Positions 42,535 to 50,967 of a stretch of 64,000 nucleotides of DNA are shown here, one piece after another. The notes beneath the pieces are model-generated. The model saw nothing but the letters and a program-made list of their open reading frames with translations, did no database searches and was not told the DNA's origin. The position numbers and the translations under genes are program-made. How positions within the stretch are numbered: the stretch's first letter is position 1; each line of letters starts with the position of its first letter. The stretch comes from Pseudalkalibacillus sp051842935 (lineage in GTDB: Bacteria > Bacillota > Bacilli > Bacillales > Fictibacillaceae): positions 25,473-89,472 of the forward strand of contig NZ_JBPXRR010000003.1 of assembly GCF_051842935.1 (NCBI RefSeq), in the 5' to 3' direction.

Positions 42535-43338
42535 ATGGGAAATATGAACAATTTATTTCACGACCGCCACGAACCGAAAGACCCGTTTTATGCTTCTCGC
42601 GAATCTAGCCTAGGAAAATCGACAAGAACGACAGAACATAAAATAGTGAAAAATACCCAAACAAAGAAAAAGAAACTTCTCCTCGACGCAGAGAACAATA
42701 ACTGGTATTATTATCCGATTGACAGAAAAGGGAAATACGACCTGGTCGCAATGAACGAACGTACGGGTATGATCCTTAAGAAAAAGGTAGTAGGTACACC
42801 GAACATTTACGAGTTCGATCAATATGTGGTCGTCGCTTGTGAAGGTGACGGGGAAGTCGGGTTTGTGTATCAGTTTGCGAAAGAAGACTTGAAACTCGTA
42901 CATGAATGGGAGATTGATGGATTCATATGGGACGTCAACTTCTATAATGATGCCGTTAGTGTCTCAACTTATGTTGTCGATCTCGACACAGCAAGACTAT
43001 ATATTTTGAATGGACGCTCGATTGATTTCGTGGAACTTGGAACTCACTTTGCACCCGCAGATATCCTTGTGCTCCAAGAGAGTCTATATATTTCAGCCTA
43101 TCCTCTAACAGAGGATAGTCCCAAAAAGATCCTCATGTTGGATGCAGAATATGAAATTACACATGAGTACGATGTATCCATATGTCCGAGGTTCCTTTTT
43201 GTAAAAGGGAAGGACATTTTGATTCAAGAGCTGGATGTTAAGACGGGCCGATCCGATCGCTATTCCCTATTAAACTTGCGGACTGGAAAAGAAGCGATTT
43301 CCCGCCGCAGCATGCCAGTCCGAACTGTGAATTTCTAA
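42535..43338 (+). CDS. protein of unknown function, beta-rich
   Basis: 267 aa, ATG after GGGAGG. Basic N-terminal 50 residues, then repeated beta-strand segments with aromatic and Asp residues ('NWYYYPIDRKGKYDLVAMNERTGM', 'YVVVACEGDGEVGFVYQF', 'ICPRFLFVKGKDILIQELDVKTGRSDRYSLLNLRTGK') that resemble blades of a small beta-propeller. No signal peptide, membrane helix or catalytic motif. It is transcribed divergently from the pheromone regulator, so it could be a target, but nothing in the sequence proves that. Confidence 0.7.
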   Translation: MGNMNNLFHDRHEPKDPFYASRESSLGKSTRTTEHKIVKNTQTKKKKLLLDAENNNWYYYPIDRKGKYDLVAMNERTGMILKKKVVGTPNIYEFDQYVVVACEGDGEVGFVYQFAKEDLKLVHEWEIDGFIWDVNFYNDAVSVSTYVVDLDTARLYILNGRSIDFVELGTHFAPADILVLQESLYISAYPLTEDSPKKILMLDAEYEITHEYDVSICPRFLFVKGKDILIQELDVKTGRSDRYSLLNLRTGKEAISRRSMPVRTVNF

Positions 43339-43350
43339 TATAATAGAAGT

Positions 43351-43382
43351 TATAGACCAGTCATTCGACTGGTCTATTTTTA
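43351..43382 (+). terminator. terminator
   Basis: Perfect stem ATAGACCAGTC-ATTC-GACTGGTCTAT followed by TTTT. Confidence 0.9.
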
Positions 43383-43470
43383 TGGTGAAAGACTTGAGCT
43401 GTCATGAAACGTTCATAGATGAGACGAGGAAATCGTTCCTCATATGTGAAAGGAGTACGGGAAGGGAGCG

Positions 43471-43896
43471 ATGTATATGTGGGAAGGCTCGGCAGCTTTA
43501 TGTATCAATGAAGATAAAGTCTTGATGGTGTTACAAGGGAAACGAGATGAACCGAAAAGATGGTCCATTCCTTCCGGAGGGAAAAACAAGAACGAATCAT
43601 TTGAAGCATGCTGTTTAAGAGAGTTGGAAGAAGAAACGGGTTACATAGGAAAAACGCAGTCAAAACTGTTCGTCAAAAGAGGATATTCATATGGAATCGA
43701 TGTGACAGTACATTACTTCCAGGTGGAAATCATAGGTGGGCAACCAACTATCCAGGATCCAGACGAGCTCATTCATGAAATCCGTTGGGTTTCACTTGAA
43801 GAATTACCTCAAATGTCCCTTTCATTCCCTGAAGACCTACGAATCCTACAAGAATTCTTGGAAAAAGCCTCAAAACCCTATCAAATTGGGAAATAA
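43471..43896 (+). CDS. Nudix hydrolase
   Basis: 141 aa, ATG after GGAAGGGAG. The Nudix box GGKNKNESFEACCLRELEEETG (about 36-57) is complete with the REL-EE metal-binding helix. 'RWSIPSGG' precedes it as usual. It would cleave a nucleoside diphosphate linked to some group; the substrate is unknown. Confidence 0.9.
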   Translation: MYMWEGSAALCINEDKVLMVLQGKRDEPKRWSIPSGGKNKNESFEACCLRELEEETGYIGKTQSKLFVKRGYSYGIDVTVHYFQVEIIGGQPTIQDPDELIHEIRWVSLEELPQMSLSFPEDLRILQEFLEKASKPYQIGK

Positions 43897-44012
43897 TGTT
43901 TTGCGGATCAGCCTCTAATGAAAGAAAATGGGAATAGTGACAAGGTCCTGTCAAATTACCCGAACCATACGAATACTATATAGATAACAATAAACTATAG
44001 GGGCTAATCAAA

Positions 44013-45254
44013 ATGAAAAAGGTGAATTGCTTCCTTACATCTTTCCTCATTGTCGCGTTTTGGCTTATCCCTTTCCATGCATATGCTGAATCCGATCGAC
44101 CAGACAACTTGTTCAGTGAGACGTTCATCTTAGTGGACGCAACCACTGGAGAAGTCCTGTTGGATCAAGGCTCTGAAAAGAGAATGTATCCCGCGAGTAT
44201 CACGAAGATCGTCACAGCGATCCTCGCGATTGAATCAGGTCAACTGGATGAGCAAGTCACCATCAGTAAAAAAGCAGCAACTGTTGAAGGCACGAGAGTG
44301 TATTTGCTTGAGGGAGAACAATTGCCACTTCGACAGCTCGTTGAAGGGCTGATGATCAATTCAGGAAATGATGCAGCAATCGCAATCGCAGAACATCTTG
44401 CAGGAAGCGTTGAAGACTTTTCGAAACAAATGAATACATTCGCCACCGATCAGCTAGGTCTTGAAAATACTCATTTTGTCAATCCGAGTGGGCTCTATGA
44501 TGAAAATCATTACACTACTGCATCGGATATGGCGCAAATCACCCAGTACGCCTTGGAAAATGAGGATTTCAAAAAAATCGTCGGTACGAAAACCCTACCT
44601 TGGATCGGAAAAGGTTGGGATACGACACTGGTGAACCATCACAAGCTTCTATGGAGATACGATGGCACTTTTGGCGTGAAGAATGGGTATACAAGTCAGT
44701 CGCAGCACACGTTGGTTACGGCTGCAAAAAAAGGGGAGACCTCTTACATCGCTGTGACGATGAAAAGTGACACCTCTGAGCAAGCTTACGCTGACACAAT
44801 TGCCCTGATGGATTACGGATTCGAGAATTTCGAAACGAAGAAGATCGAACAGGGGACCGTCCTGGTGGATGAAGAGGGGAAAGAATACACCCTGAAGGAA
44901 GACAAATTCTTCACACAGCCCATCGGTGAAAGGTTCAAAACGACCGTGGATCTTGAAGGGAATCTCGTCGTCACCAACATGGTCGATGAAGAACTCGCAT
45001 CGTTCCCGTTACTGCCAGATGAAGTTCCTGAAGAAAGTGTAGCGAAAGCATCTTCCGAGCCGACGGAAGCGGTGATGGGAGATGTCCAGCCGGAGAATGA
45101 AGAAGGTCCGTCCTGGGCTGTGTTCATTCTGGTCAGCTTAGGAGCTTTACTTATGTTGTTCATTCTGAATGGATACCGCCTGAAATTGAAGAGAAGGCGG
45201 AAGCGAGACCGTATGGATAAGATGTTAGATGAAATCAATCAATTTAGAAGATAA
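44013..45254 (+). CDS. D-alanyl-D-alanine carboxypeptidase (DacF/PBP5-like)
   Basis: 413 aa. Signal peptide (1-25), then the serine peptidase S11 domain with Ser62-x2-Lys65 (SITK), Ser117-Gly-Asn119 and the third motif as K-N-G (about 223) rather than KTG. After a PBP5-type C-terminal domain come an acidic linker and one membrane helix (about 370-390) with a basic cytoplasmic tail. It trims D-Ala from peptidoglycan stem peptides. A membrane helix in place of the usual amphipathic anchor is noteworthy. Confidence 0.9.
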   Translation: MKKVNCFLTSFLIVAFWLIPFHAYAESDRPDNLFSETFILVDATTGEVLLDQGSEKRMYPASITKIVTAILAIESGQLDEQVTISKKAATVEGTRVYLLEGEQLPLRQLVEGLMINSGNDAAIAIAEHLAGSVEDFSKQMNTFATDQLGLENTHFVNPSGLYDENHYTTASDMAQITQYALENEDFKKIVGTKTLPWIGKGWDTTLVNHHKLLWRYDGTFGVKNGYTSQSQHTLVTAAKKGETSYIAVTMKSDTSEQAYADTIALMDYGFENFETKKIEQGTVLVDEEGKEYTLKEDKFFTQPIGERFKTTVDLEGNLVVTNMVDEELASFPLLPDEVPEESVAKASSEPTEAVMGDVQPENEEGPSWAVFILVSLGALLMLFILNGYRLKLKRRRKRDRMDKMLDEINQFRR

Positions 45255-45256
45255 GA

Positions 45257-45321
45257 GATGCACTGACTTGTCTGCTGTGGATTTAAACCATCAGGTGAGA
45301 CAAGGACGTGCATCCTTTTTA
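45257..45321 (+). terminator. terminator after the carboxypeptidase
   Basis: GATGCAC..CTTGTCT pairs with AGACAAG..GTGCATC around a long loop, followed by CTTTTTA. Confidence 0.75.
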
Positions 45322-45407
45322 CTTTTATAGGAAATCGGACATTTCTACGTTATAATACATTCAGAAGCTGAACGGACTATATTTCAGCTAGGAAGGACTA
45401 AATATTC

Positions 45408-45887
45408 ATGCGTAAAGAACCGTCTCAACAAATCGCTCCGAAAGCCCTTTCCGTCTGGAGAATCAGTGGTGCACTCAACAGTTTGTTTTTCCTGGCGGTT
45501 TCCATCGGAAGTGTTGTGCTGGTCACACTGACCGACCTTCCTATATGGGTGCCTGTTGTCGTCATCGTGTTATCGATCCTCCTTTCATACATAATGATTC
45601 AAGTGGTTCCGAAAATCCGCTATCGAATATGGCGATATGAAGTAAGAGAATATGAAATTGAATTGAAGTTTGGATTATTCATCATTCGAAGAGTGTTGAT
45701 TCCGATGGTGCGCGTCCAGCATGTGGATACGAAACAGGGACCGTTGTTGCGTCATTACAACCTTTCTTCTGTTACGATCTCTACTGCCGCTACGATCCAT
45801 GAGATTCCTGCGCTCGATAATGAAACAGCTGATCAAGTCCGGGACTTCATCTCGAATATGGCAAGGGTGACAGAAGAAGATGTTTGA
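45408..45887 (+). CDS. ydbS: PH domain-containing membrane protein, YdbS-like
   Basis: 159 aa. Two membrane helices (about 20-65) and a bacterial PH-2 domain ('RYEVREYEIELKFGLFIIRRVLIPMVRVQHVDTKQGPLLRHYNL'). It overlaps the next gene by 8 nt. The ydbS-ydbT pair and the genes that follow keep the B. subtilis order; there ydbST is reported as a sigma-W operon giving resistance to a peptide antibiotic. Here no clear sigma-W site was seen. Confidence 0.82.
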   Translation: MRKEPSQQIAPKALSVWRISGALNSLFFLAVSIGSVVLVTLTDLPIWVPVVVIVLSILLSYIMIQVVPKIRYRIWRYEVREYEIELKFGLFIIRRVLIPMVRVQHVDTKQGPLLRHYNLSSVTISTAATIHEIPALDNETADQVRDFISNMARVTEEDV

Positions 45888-47313
45888 ACCGACTCGCCTT
45901 CATCCATTAGCAGCTGGATTGTCGTTTCTGAAAATGTTAAGAGAGTGGATCATCCCGTTGGCGATCTTCTTCCTATTCGGTCCAGGGAATGAAACTGGCT
46001 TGCCCTGGGTGACGTATGCACCTTTCCTGTTCATCTTCTTTCTTGCCGTCTATGGCTTCATCCATTGGCTCAGATTCACTTATCACATCGAGGGAGAAGA
46101 ATTGAAGATCGAACACGGTGTATTCATCCGGAAGAAACGGTACATTCCGAAAAAGAGAATCCAATCGATCGATTATACTCAAGGAATCCTACATCGTATT
46201 TTTAACGTGGTGAAAGTGAACATTGAAACAGCAGGTGGTGGCGTGGGTGCTGAGGCTTCTCTTTCCGCCATCAACAAATCCGATGCTGATCGTCTCACAG
46301 CTCTACTGCGTGACCATGGCACAGGACAAAACGAAGAAGAAGCCGAGGTTCAGCAGACAGAAGAATTGCCTGCATACACCTATACACTCTCCTTGAAAGA
46401 TTTGATTATTGCGGCTTCAACATCCGGGGGATTGAGTGTAACCCTTCCGCTTGTCGGTACGTTCGGTTCGCAGTTGGATGCGCTCATTCCAGAGGACTTT
46501 TATGTCACTGCATTCAATTGGTTGAGCGGTTTCAGCTGGGTCATCATTGCAGCGATGGCATTCTTTTCGGTTTTCATTGCTTGGTTCATATCGTTCATGG
46601 GCGTGATTTTGAAATATGCCAATTTCCAGTTGAAGCGATATGAGGACCGGATTGTCATCACAAGAGGTCTGTTAGAGAAGCGAGAGTTGACCTTCCCGTT
46701 GCAACGTGTCCAAGGGGTACGGGTCGTGGAGAATGTGTTGCGTCAACCATTCGGATATTCGACTGTCCATGTGGAGAGTGCCGGCGGGGCAGGGCCTGAA
46801 GTAGGCGTATCCGCCATGCTTCTCCCGATTATCAAACGGTCCAGATTGAATGATGAGTTGAAGAAGATTTTGCCTGGCTATGAATTGCCGTCCAATATGC
46901 ATGCATTACCGAAGCGGTCGTTAAGACGCTATCTCATCCGGGCCGTGTTGCCTTCTGTCATCTTGATTCCAGCGTTCTGGTGGCTTCCATCCAACTTGTG
47001 GATTCTGCTTCTTTTACCGATAGCCGTTCTCGCCTTATTTGGAATACTTCGTTATAAAGATGGCAAATGGTTGGTCGAGGAAAAAACGTTCTATATGCAA
47101 TCGCGCTTCTTTTCCAGATCACTGTTGATTACTGAGAAAAGGCGAATGCAAGACTTCGAAGTGATGGAATCCTTCTTCCAAAGACGAAAGCGACTGGCTA
47201 CCATGAAGACGGCGATTTTGTCAGCAGGTGTAGGTAGAAACTTCCACCTAAAGGATGTCGACTTGAAAGAAAGTCTGGAAGCGTTCGGATGGTACACTCG
47301 AGAATCGAATTAA
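45880..47313 (+). CDS. ydbT: PH domain-containing membrane protein, YdbT-like
   Basis: 477 aa. Repeated arrangement of membrane helices and PH-2 domains: helices about 18-60, 165-195, 205-245 and 350-390, with PH units such as 'EELKIEHGVFIRKKRYIPKKRIQSIDYTQGILHRIFNVVKVNIETAGG' and 'DRIVITRGLLEKRELTFPLQRVQGVRVVENVLRQPFGY'. Works with YdbS at the membrane; the biochemical role is unknown. Confidence 0.85.
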   Translation: MFEPTRLHPLAAGLSFLKMLREWIIPLAIFFLFGPGNETGLPWVTYAPFLFIFFLAVYGFIHWLRFTYHIEGEELKIEHGVFIRKKRYIPKKRIQSIDYTQGILHRIFNVVKVNIETAGGGVGAEASLSAINKSDADRLTALLRDHGTGQNEEEAEVQQTEELPAYTYTLSLKDLIIAASTSGGLSVTLPLVGTFGSQLDALIPEDFYVTAFNWLSGFSWVIIAAMAFFSVFIAWFISFMGVILKYANFQLKRYEDRIVITRGLLEKRELTFPLQRVQGVRVVENVLRQPFGYSTVHVESAGGAGPEVGVSAMLLPIIKRSRLNDELKKILPGYELPSNMHALPKRSLRRYLIRAVLPSVILIPAFWWLPSNLWILLLLPIAVLALFGILRYKDGKWLVEEKTFYMQSRFFSRSLLITEKRRMQDFEVMESFFQRRKRLATMKTAILSAGVGRNFHLKDVDLKESLEAFGWYTRESN

Positions 47314-47335
47314 GAAATGTTACGATGAAAGTATT

Positions 47336-47369
47336 CATGCTCCTATCATAAGGAGCATGTTTCTTTTTA
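47336..47369 (+). terminator. terminator after ydbT
   Basis: Stem CATGCTCCT / AGGAGCATG followed by TTTCTTTTT. Confidence 0.88.
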
Positions 47370-47454
47370 CCAAAAATTCTTAAGAAGAAAAAACAGGAAT
47401 ACGATTGATTAGTGCAGAAAGCTATAATACATTTTTCGGAAAAGAGGTCATTCC

Positions 47455-47760
47455 ATGTTTATCGTCCACTCCACGGTCACAGTACCGGAAGGAAAGACAG
47501 AAGAGGTCATCGACATCTATCGCAATCGTTCTCGGCAAGTCGACCAGGCGGAGGGGTTCATGTCCTTTGAATTGCTTCAGAATGATAAATCACCTGAGGA
47601 ATTGACGGTCCAAATCAAGTTCGAAGATAAGAAGAGCTATTTGAATTGGGTGCGGAGTGATGACTTCAAACGGATTCATGAGCTCGAAAAGAAGTATCCA
47701 GATAAAGAATTGGCGGGCATTGTCCCGAAGGTCCAGATGTTCAGTGTGGTGGCGGAATGA
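47455..47760 (+). CDS. antibiotic biosynthesis monooxygenase (ABM/HmoA-like)
   Basis: 101 aa, ATG after AAGAGGTC. One ABM ferredoxin-like domain: 'MFIVHSTVTVPEGKTEEVIDIYRNRSRQVDQAEGFMSFELLQNDKSPEELTVQIKFEDKKSYLNWVRSDDFKRIHE'. Relatives include small haem-degrading monooxygenases (HmoA/IsdG) and dimeric quinol oxidases. Haem use is possible but not proven. Its stop overlaps the next gene by 4 nt, so it may belong to the same operon as the B12-STAS genes. Confidence 0.8.
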   Translation: MFIVHSTVTVPEGKTEEVIDIYRNRSRQVDQAEGFMSFELLQNDKSPEELTVQIKFEDKKSYLNWVRSDDFKRIHELEKKYPDKELAGIVPKVQMFSVVAE

Positions 47761-48128
47761 AAAAGGTCCTGTACCCGCATGTAGTTGACCGAGTCGTAGA
47801 AGAGTTATATGACAGATACCCGAATTTGAAAGAGCAGTTCGGTGAAAAAGGAGTTCGTAAATGTCGCGAAGACAACGAGCACCATCTCAGGTACCTGGAA
47901 ACGTCATATGAATTGGACAATGTACAATTTTTCGTCGATTATGCGCTTTGGTTGAACGGAATCCTGCAAAAACATGGCATGAGTGCTGAGCACCTACGCG
48001 TAAACTTTGAGATAATCAAGCAAGTAATGGATAATGATATTGAAGAAGAAAGAAAAGAGCATTATGAAGCTTCTTTGGATGAAGCGTTAAAGGCTTTGAG
48101 TACATCTGAGATAAAGACGTCAGAATAA
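47757..48128 (+). CDS. helical sensor-like protein associated with B12-binding proteins
   Basis: 123 aa, all-helical. The pattern 'FGEKGVRKCREDNEHHLRYLETSYELDNVQFFVDYALWLNGILQKHGM' is one I associate with a small domain found beside or fused to cobalamin-binding and signal-transduction domains; I do not know its name. Conserved Cys and His-His (about 38-45) might bind a ligand. Stop is 17 bp before the B12-binding gene, in an apparent four-gene operon. Confidence 0.6.
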   Translation: MKKVLYPHVVDRVVEELYDRYPNLKEQFGEKGVRKCREDNEHHLRYLETSYELDNVQFFVDYALWLNGILQKHGMSAEHLRVNFEIIKQVMDNDIEEERKEHYEASLDEALKALSTSEIKTSE

Positions 48129-48144
48129 TGCAGGCGGTGAGACG

Positions 48145-48837
48145 ATGGAAGCGGATGTCCAAAGGTTTACAAAGTACTTGTTGAATGGTGATGAATTGAG
48201 CTGTGAAGACATGATCGATGAATTGCCTGAGAAGGAAAACGTGCTTAGCGTATTTGATTTACTGACGAAATCGATGCAACATATCGGAGAGCTTTGGGAG
48301 AATAATGAAGTCTCGGTAGCAGATGAGCACCTTGCGACAGCTACATGCGATTATGTGCTTTCTCAATACCGATACAGGTTCATTACGAGTAAAATAGGGA
48401 AGAAAACAGGTCAGAAGGCGATGTTCCTGTGTCTCGAAGATGAGCAGCATTATCTGGGTACAAAGATGATCGCGAGCCTTTTTGAATTTTATGGCTGGGA
48501 GGTCCGGTTGTTCGGAGCGAACCTTCCGCTTGAATATGCAGAAACTCAGGCGAAAGAATGGAAGCCGGATTTGATCGGGGTCTCTGTAGCCATTCTTTAT
48601 CATTTACCGAAATTGAAAGACTACGTTGAAACACTCAGTCGAATTCCAAACGGTCCGACAATGATGGTTGGAGGGCGACTCAGTGGTTTATATGATTTAA
48701 GGCAATATTGCAGTGAAGAAACGGTCATCCTTAAAGGTATCGAAGAGGTAAAGACGTGGCTGGAAGCATTAAGTAACGAGGGGATCTCAGATGGCAAACG
48801 TAATCAACCTTCCAATTCCATATTTTCAAATCAGTAA
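48145..48837 (+). CDS. cobalamin (B12)-binding domain sensor protein
   Basis: 230 aa. An N-terminal four-helix cap domain ('ISELWENNEVSVADEHLATATCDYVL' type, about 1-85) is followed by a Rossmann-like B12-binding domain (about 88-210). The base-off ligand motif DxHxxG appears as E-x-H-x-x-G in 'LEDEQHYLG', and 'VSVAILYHLPKLKDYV' and 'TMMVGGRLSG' fit the SxL and GG loops. No catalytic domain is attached. It resembles the sensor part of B12 photoreceptors (CarH, LitR). The gene overlaps the STAS gene by 47 nt. Confidence 0.78.
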   Translation: MEADVQRFTKYLLNGDELSCEDMIDELPEKENVLSVFDLLTKSMQHIGELWENNEVSVADEHLATATCDYVLSQYRYRFITSKIGKKTGQKAMFLCLEDEQHYLGTKMIASLFEFYGWEVRLFGANLPLEYAETQAKEWKPDLIGVSVAILYHLPKLKDYVETLSRIPNGPTMMVGGRLSGLYDLRQYCSEETVILKGIEEVKTWLEALSNEGISDGKRNQPSNSIFSNQ

Positions 48838-49582
48838 GGACTATGAAATCCGAACTCGGTCTCATTTAGCTGAGAAGTTGTTCCCGAATGTAGACGGGTT
48901 CCTTGAACTGGTGGATGGAGACAGCATGGAGAAAGCGCAAAAATACCTCCAATTCAAGAGTGATGATACCGAATTCGAGCTCGTCATGAAGACGTTCCAA
49001 AATCCTTTTTCATTATTTGAAATCCGTATGTCCTGGAATACAGACAGTACGTGTGAAATCATCTGTTTAGAGAAGAATTCTCACAACGAGAAGTTGTCGA
49101 GACAGATCGATCGTCTTCGATCACGTTTACAGAATACGAATTTCGAGCTGTTAGATAAGAAGAATGAATTGGAATCGGCATTACACAGAATCAATGAACT
49201 TTCCGGTCCATTCATCTCGCTGACAGATGATGCGGCACTGATTCCGCTTTTCGGTGATCTGACGGACGAAAAGATGGAGCTTATTACACAAAATATCCTC
49301 GATAATGCTCATCGAAGGAACCAAGAGCGACTCTACTTCGATTTTACGGGTGTGGGTGATATTACGAAGAAAGGCTTCAAAGAGTTACAGCAGCTGTTCA
49401 AAACGTTGTGGTATATGGGGCAGATCGAAGCTATCATTATTGGAATTACACCTCAGCAAGCGGTTGTCCTCAATCATTTGGATACGGAATATCACTTGAG
49501 ATTTGTTTCGACCTTGAAAGATGCCATCAGTGACCTGGTGAAACATACAAAAACAGGAGCTGGATCTCGATACCGCAGATAG
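48791..49582 (+). CDS. RsbR-like STAS domain protein
   Basis: 263 aa, ATG after GAGGGGATC within the end of the B12 gene. An N-terminal PAS-like domain (about 1-95), a coiled coil (about 97-140) and a C-terminal STAS domain (about 145-255: 'SGPFISLTDDAALIPLFGDLTDEKMELI...RLYFDFTGVGDITKKGFKELQQLF...IEAIIIGITPQQAVVLNHL'). The first phospho-acceptor Thr of RsbRA (GTIDT) is replaced by Asp (FGDLTD), and the DT of the second site reads DITKKG. It may join the stressosome or act on its own SpoIIAA-like partner. Confidence 0.82.
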   Translation: MANVINLPIPYFQISKDYEIRTRSHLAEKLFPNVDGFLELVDGDSMEKAQKYLQFKSDDTEFELVMKTFQNPFSLFEIRMSWNTDSTCEIICLEKNSHNEKLSRQIDRLRSRLQNTNFELLDKKNELESALHRINELSGPFISLTDDAALIPLFGDLTDEKMELITQNILDNAHRRNQERLYFDFTGVGDITKKGFKELQQLFKTLWYMGQIEAIIIGITPQQAVVLNHLDTEYHLRFVSTLKDAISDLVKHTKTGAGSRYRR

Positions 49583-49612
49583 CGGGGATCCGGATGGCTC
49601 CTGTTTTTTTAA
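49552..49612. terminator. bidirectional terminator
   Basis: AAACAGGAGC ... GCTCCTGTTT with T-runs in both directions, between the STAS gene and the convergent rhomboid gene. Confidence 0.85.
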
Positions 49613-49616
49613 TGGA

Positions 49617-50207
49617 TTATGATCTTCTGAATCGTTTGCCTGTCAGTAGGATCGGTCCTAGAGCGGCACCGCCCACCAAACCGAACAGGTGACCGAGTAT
49701 GTTGATTCGAGGTGTGACGAAGGTCATGACGAGACTCAGAATCAGGATCGTCAAGACGATTTGTTTGTTTTGTTGGTCGATTAATTCTCTACGTGCGTAG
49801 ATGATGTATACATAAAGTCCGAACAGGCCGAAGATCGAACCAGACGCACCGATGTGTGAGTAATACGGCCCCTGAAGCATGAGAGTGGCGATATTGGCGA
49901 CAACACCTGCCCCGAGATAACCGATGATGAATTTGAATTTACCTAGCAGTCGTTCTAATGCAGGACCGAAAAGGTATAATGAAAAGGAATTGAAGAGAAA
50001 ATGCGGGAAAGCTTCGTGGATGAAGATTGGCGTCACGAGCCTCCAATATTCCCCTGCTGATATGTAAATGTTGATGCCTGCTGTCAGCCTCAATAATGCT
50101 GGAAACAGGTTGACCCCTATGAAAAGCAGGATGTGAATCCCGATAATTATGGAGATAATAGGATAAAATCGAATGAATGAACGGAAATTTTCAGTTCGGA
50201 CAAACAT
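49617..50207 (-). CDS. rhomboid family intramembrane serine protease
   Basis: 196 aa, six membrane helices. Catalytic Ser122 in GASGSIFG and His173 in 'NILGHLFGLVGG' form the rhomboid dyad; the 'WRLVTPIFIHEAFPHFLFNSFSLYLFG' segment is the typical L1/helix-2 region. Equivalent in position to B. subtilis ydcA. It cleaves membrane-spanning substrates; natural target unknown. Confidence 0.92.
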   Translation of the reverse strand: MFVRTENFRSFIRFYPIISIIIGIHILLFIGVNLFPALLRLTAGINIYISAGEYWRLVTPIFIHEAFPHFLFNSFSLYLFGPALERLLGKFKFIIGYLGAGVVANIATLMLQGPYYSHIGASGSIFGLFGLYVYIIYARRELIDQQNKQIVLTILILSLVMTFVTPRINILGHLFGLVGGAALGPILLTGKRFRRS

Positions 50208-50328
50208 AGCAATCCCTCATTTGCCGGTGGATTTTTTGAAAGTGTTACGTTGTCCATATAGTTTACCATATTCAGATTACCAAGTCTGAATGCGTGATTT
50301 TAACAGTATAGAAAGGAGTGGTCCCCTC

Positions 50329-50688
50329 ATGATCGTCGGAATCGGAATCGATATCGTGGAGATAGTTCGGATTGAACATACACATGAACGACAGCAAAAA
50401 TTTTCTGAGCGTGTTCTTACTGTGGAGGAAAGAAGCTATTTTCAGAAGTTGAAAGGAAGGAAGCAGCTGGAATTTCTTGCAGGTCGGTTCGCGGCGAAAG
50501 AAGCGTATGCGAAAGCCGTCGGAACAGGAATTGGGGAGAAGCTGAGCTGGCAGGACGTAGAAATTTTACCAGACGAAAAAGGAAAGCCTGTGTTGAAGGC
50601 AACCTCTGACTGGGTGACGCACGTCTCCATCTCACACAGTAAAGAGTACGCAGTTGCGCAAGTAATCCTTGAAAGCTCGTCAAGCTAG
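50329..50688 (+). CDS. acpS: holo-[acyl-carrier-protein] synthase
   Basis: 119 aa from the ATG at 50329, with AAAGGAGTGG upstream. It moves the phosphopantetheine arm of CoA to acyl carrier protein. Motifs 'GIGIDIVEI' (Asp8) and 'FLAGRFAAKEAYAKA' (Glu in the KEA motif) bind magnesium and CoA. Confidence 0.95.
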   Translation: MIVGIGIDIVEIVRIEHTHERQQKFSERVLTVEERSYFQKLKGRKQLEFLAGRFAAKEAYAKAVGTGIGEKLSWQDVEILPDEKGKPVLKATSDWVTHVSISHSKEYAVAQVILESSSS

Positions 50689-50967
50689 TCTGCATATTGC
50701 AAGAAGTTGTCTCATATATTTGTAGTGCGGTTAGAGGGAACGCTGATGCATATGTGCAGATGGTCGAGTGGATGCAACCGCCAAAGGTTACGAACAAGGG
50801 GGTGTAGATTCAGACAGATGCTTGCATTCACGGATTCAGTTTTTCTCGAACAAATAGCAATCTGATGTGAGTATGCCCCTGGCGGCATGCGCGACACAGA
50901 CCATCTTATCCTTACGTATGTAACGTCCCTCTTTTGTCATCTATATGAGGCAAAGGAGATGAAAAAT
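50689..50967. other. 279-bp intergenic region, no gene recognised
   Basis: Between acpS and the lipoprotein gene. It is GC-richer and less AT-skewed than other gaps here, with no credible open frame, strong terminator or T-run. I see no recognisable RNA motif. Confidence 0.5.
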
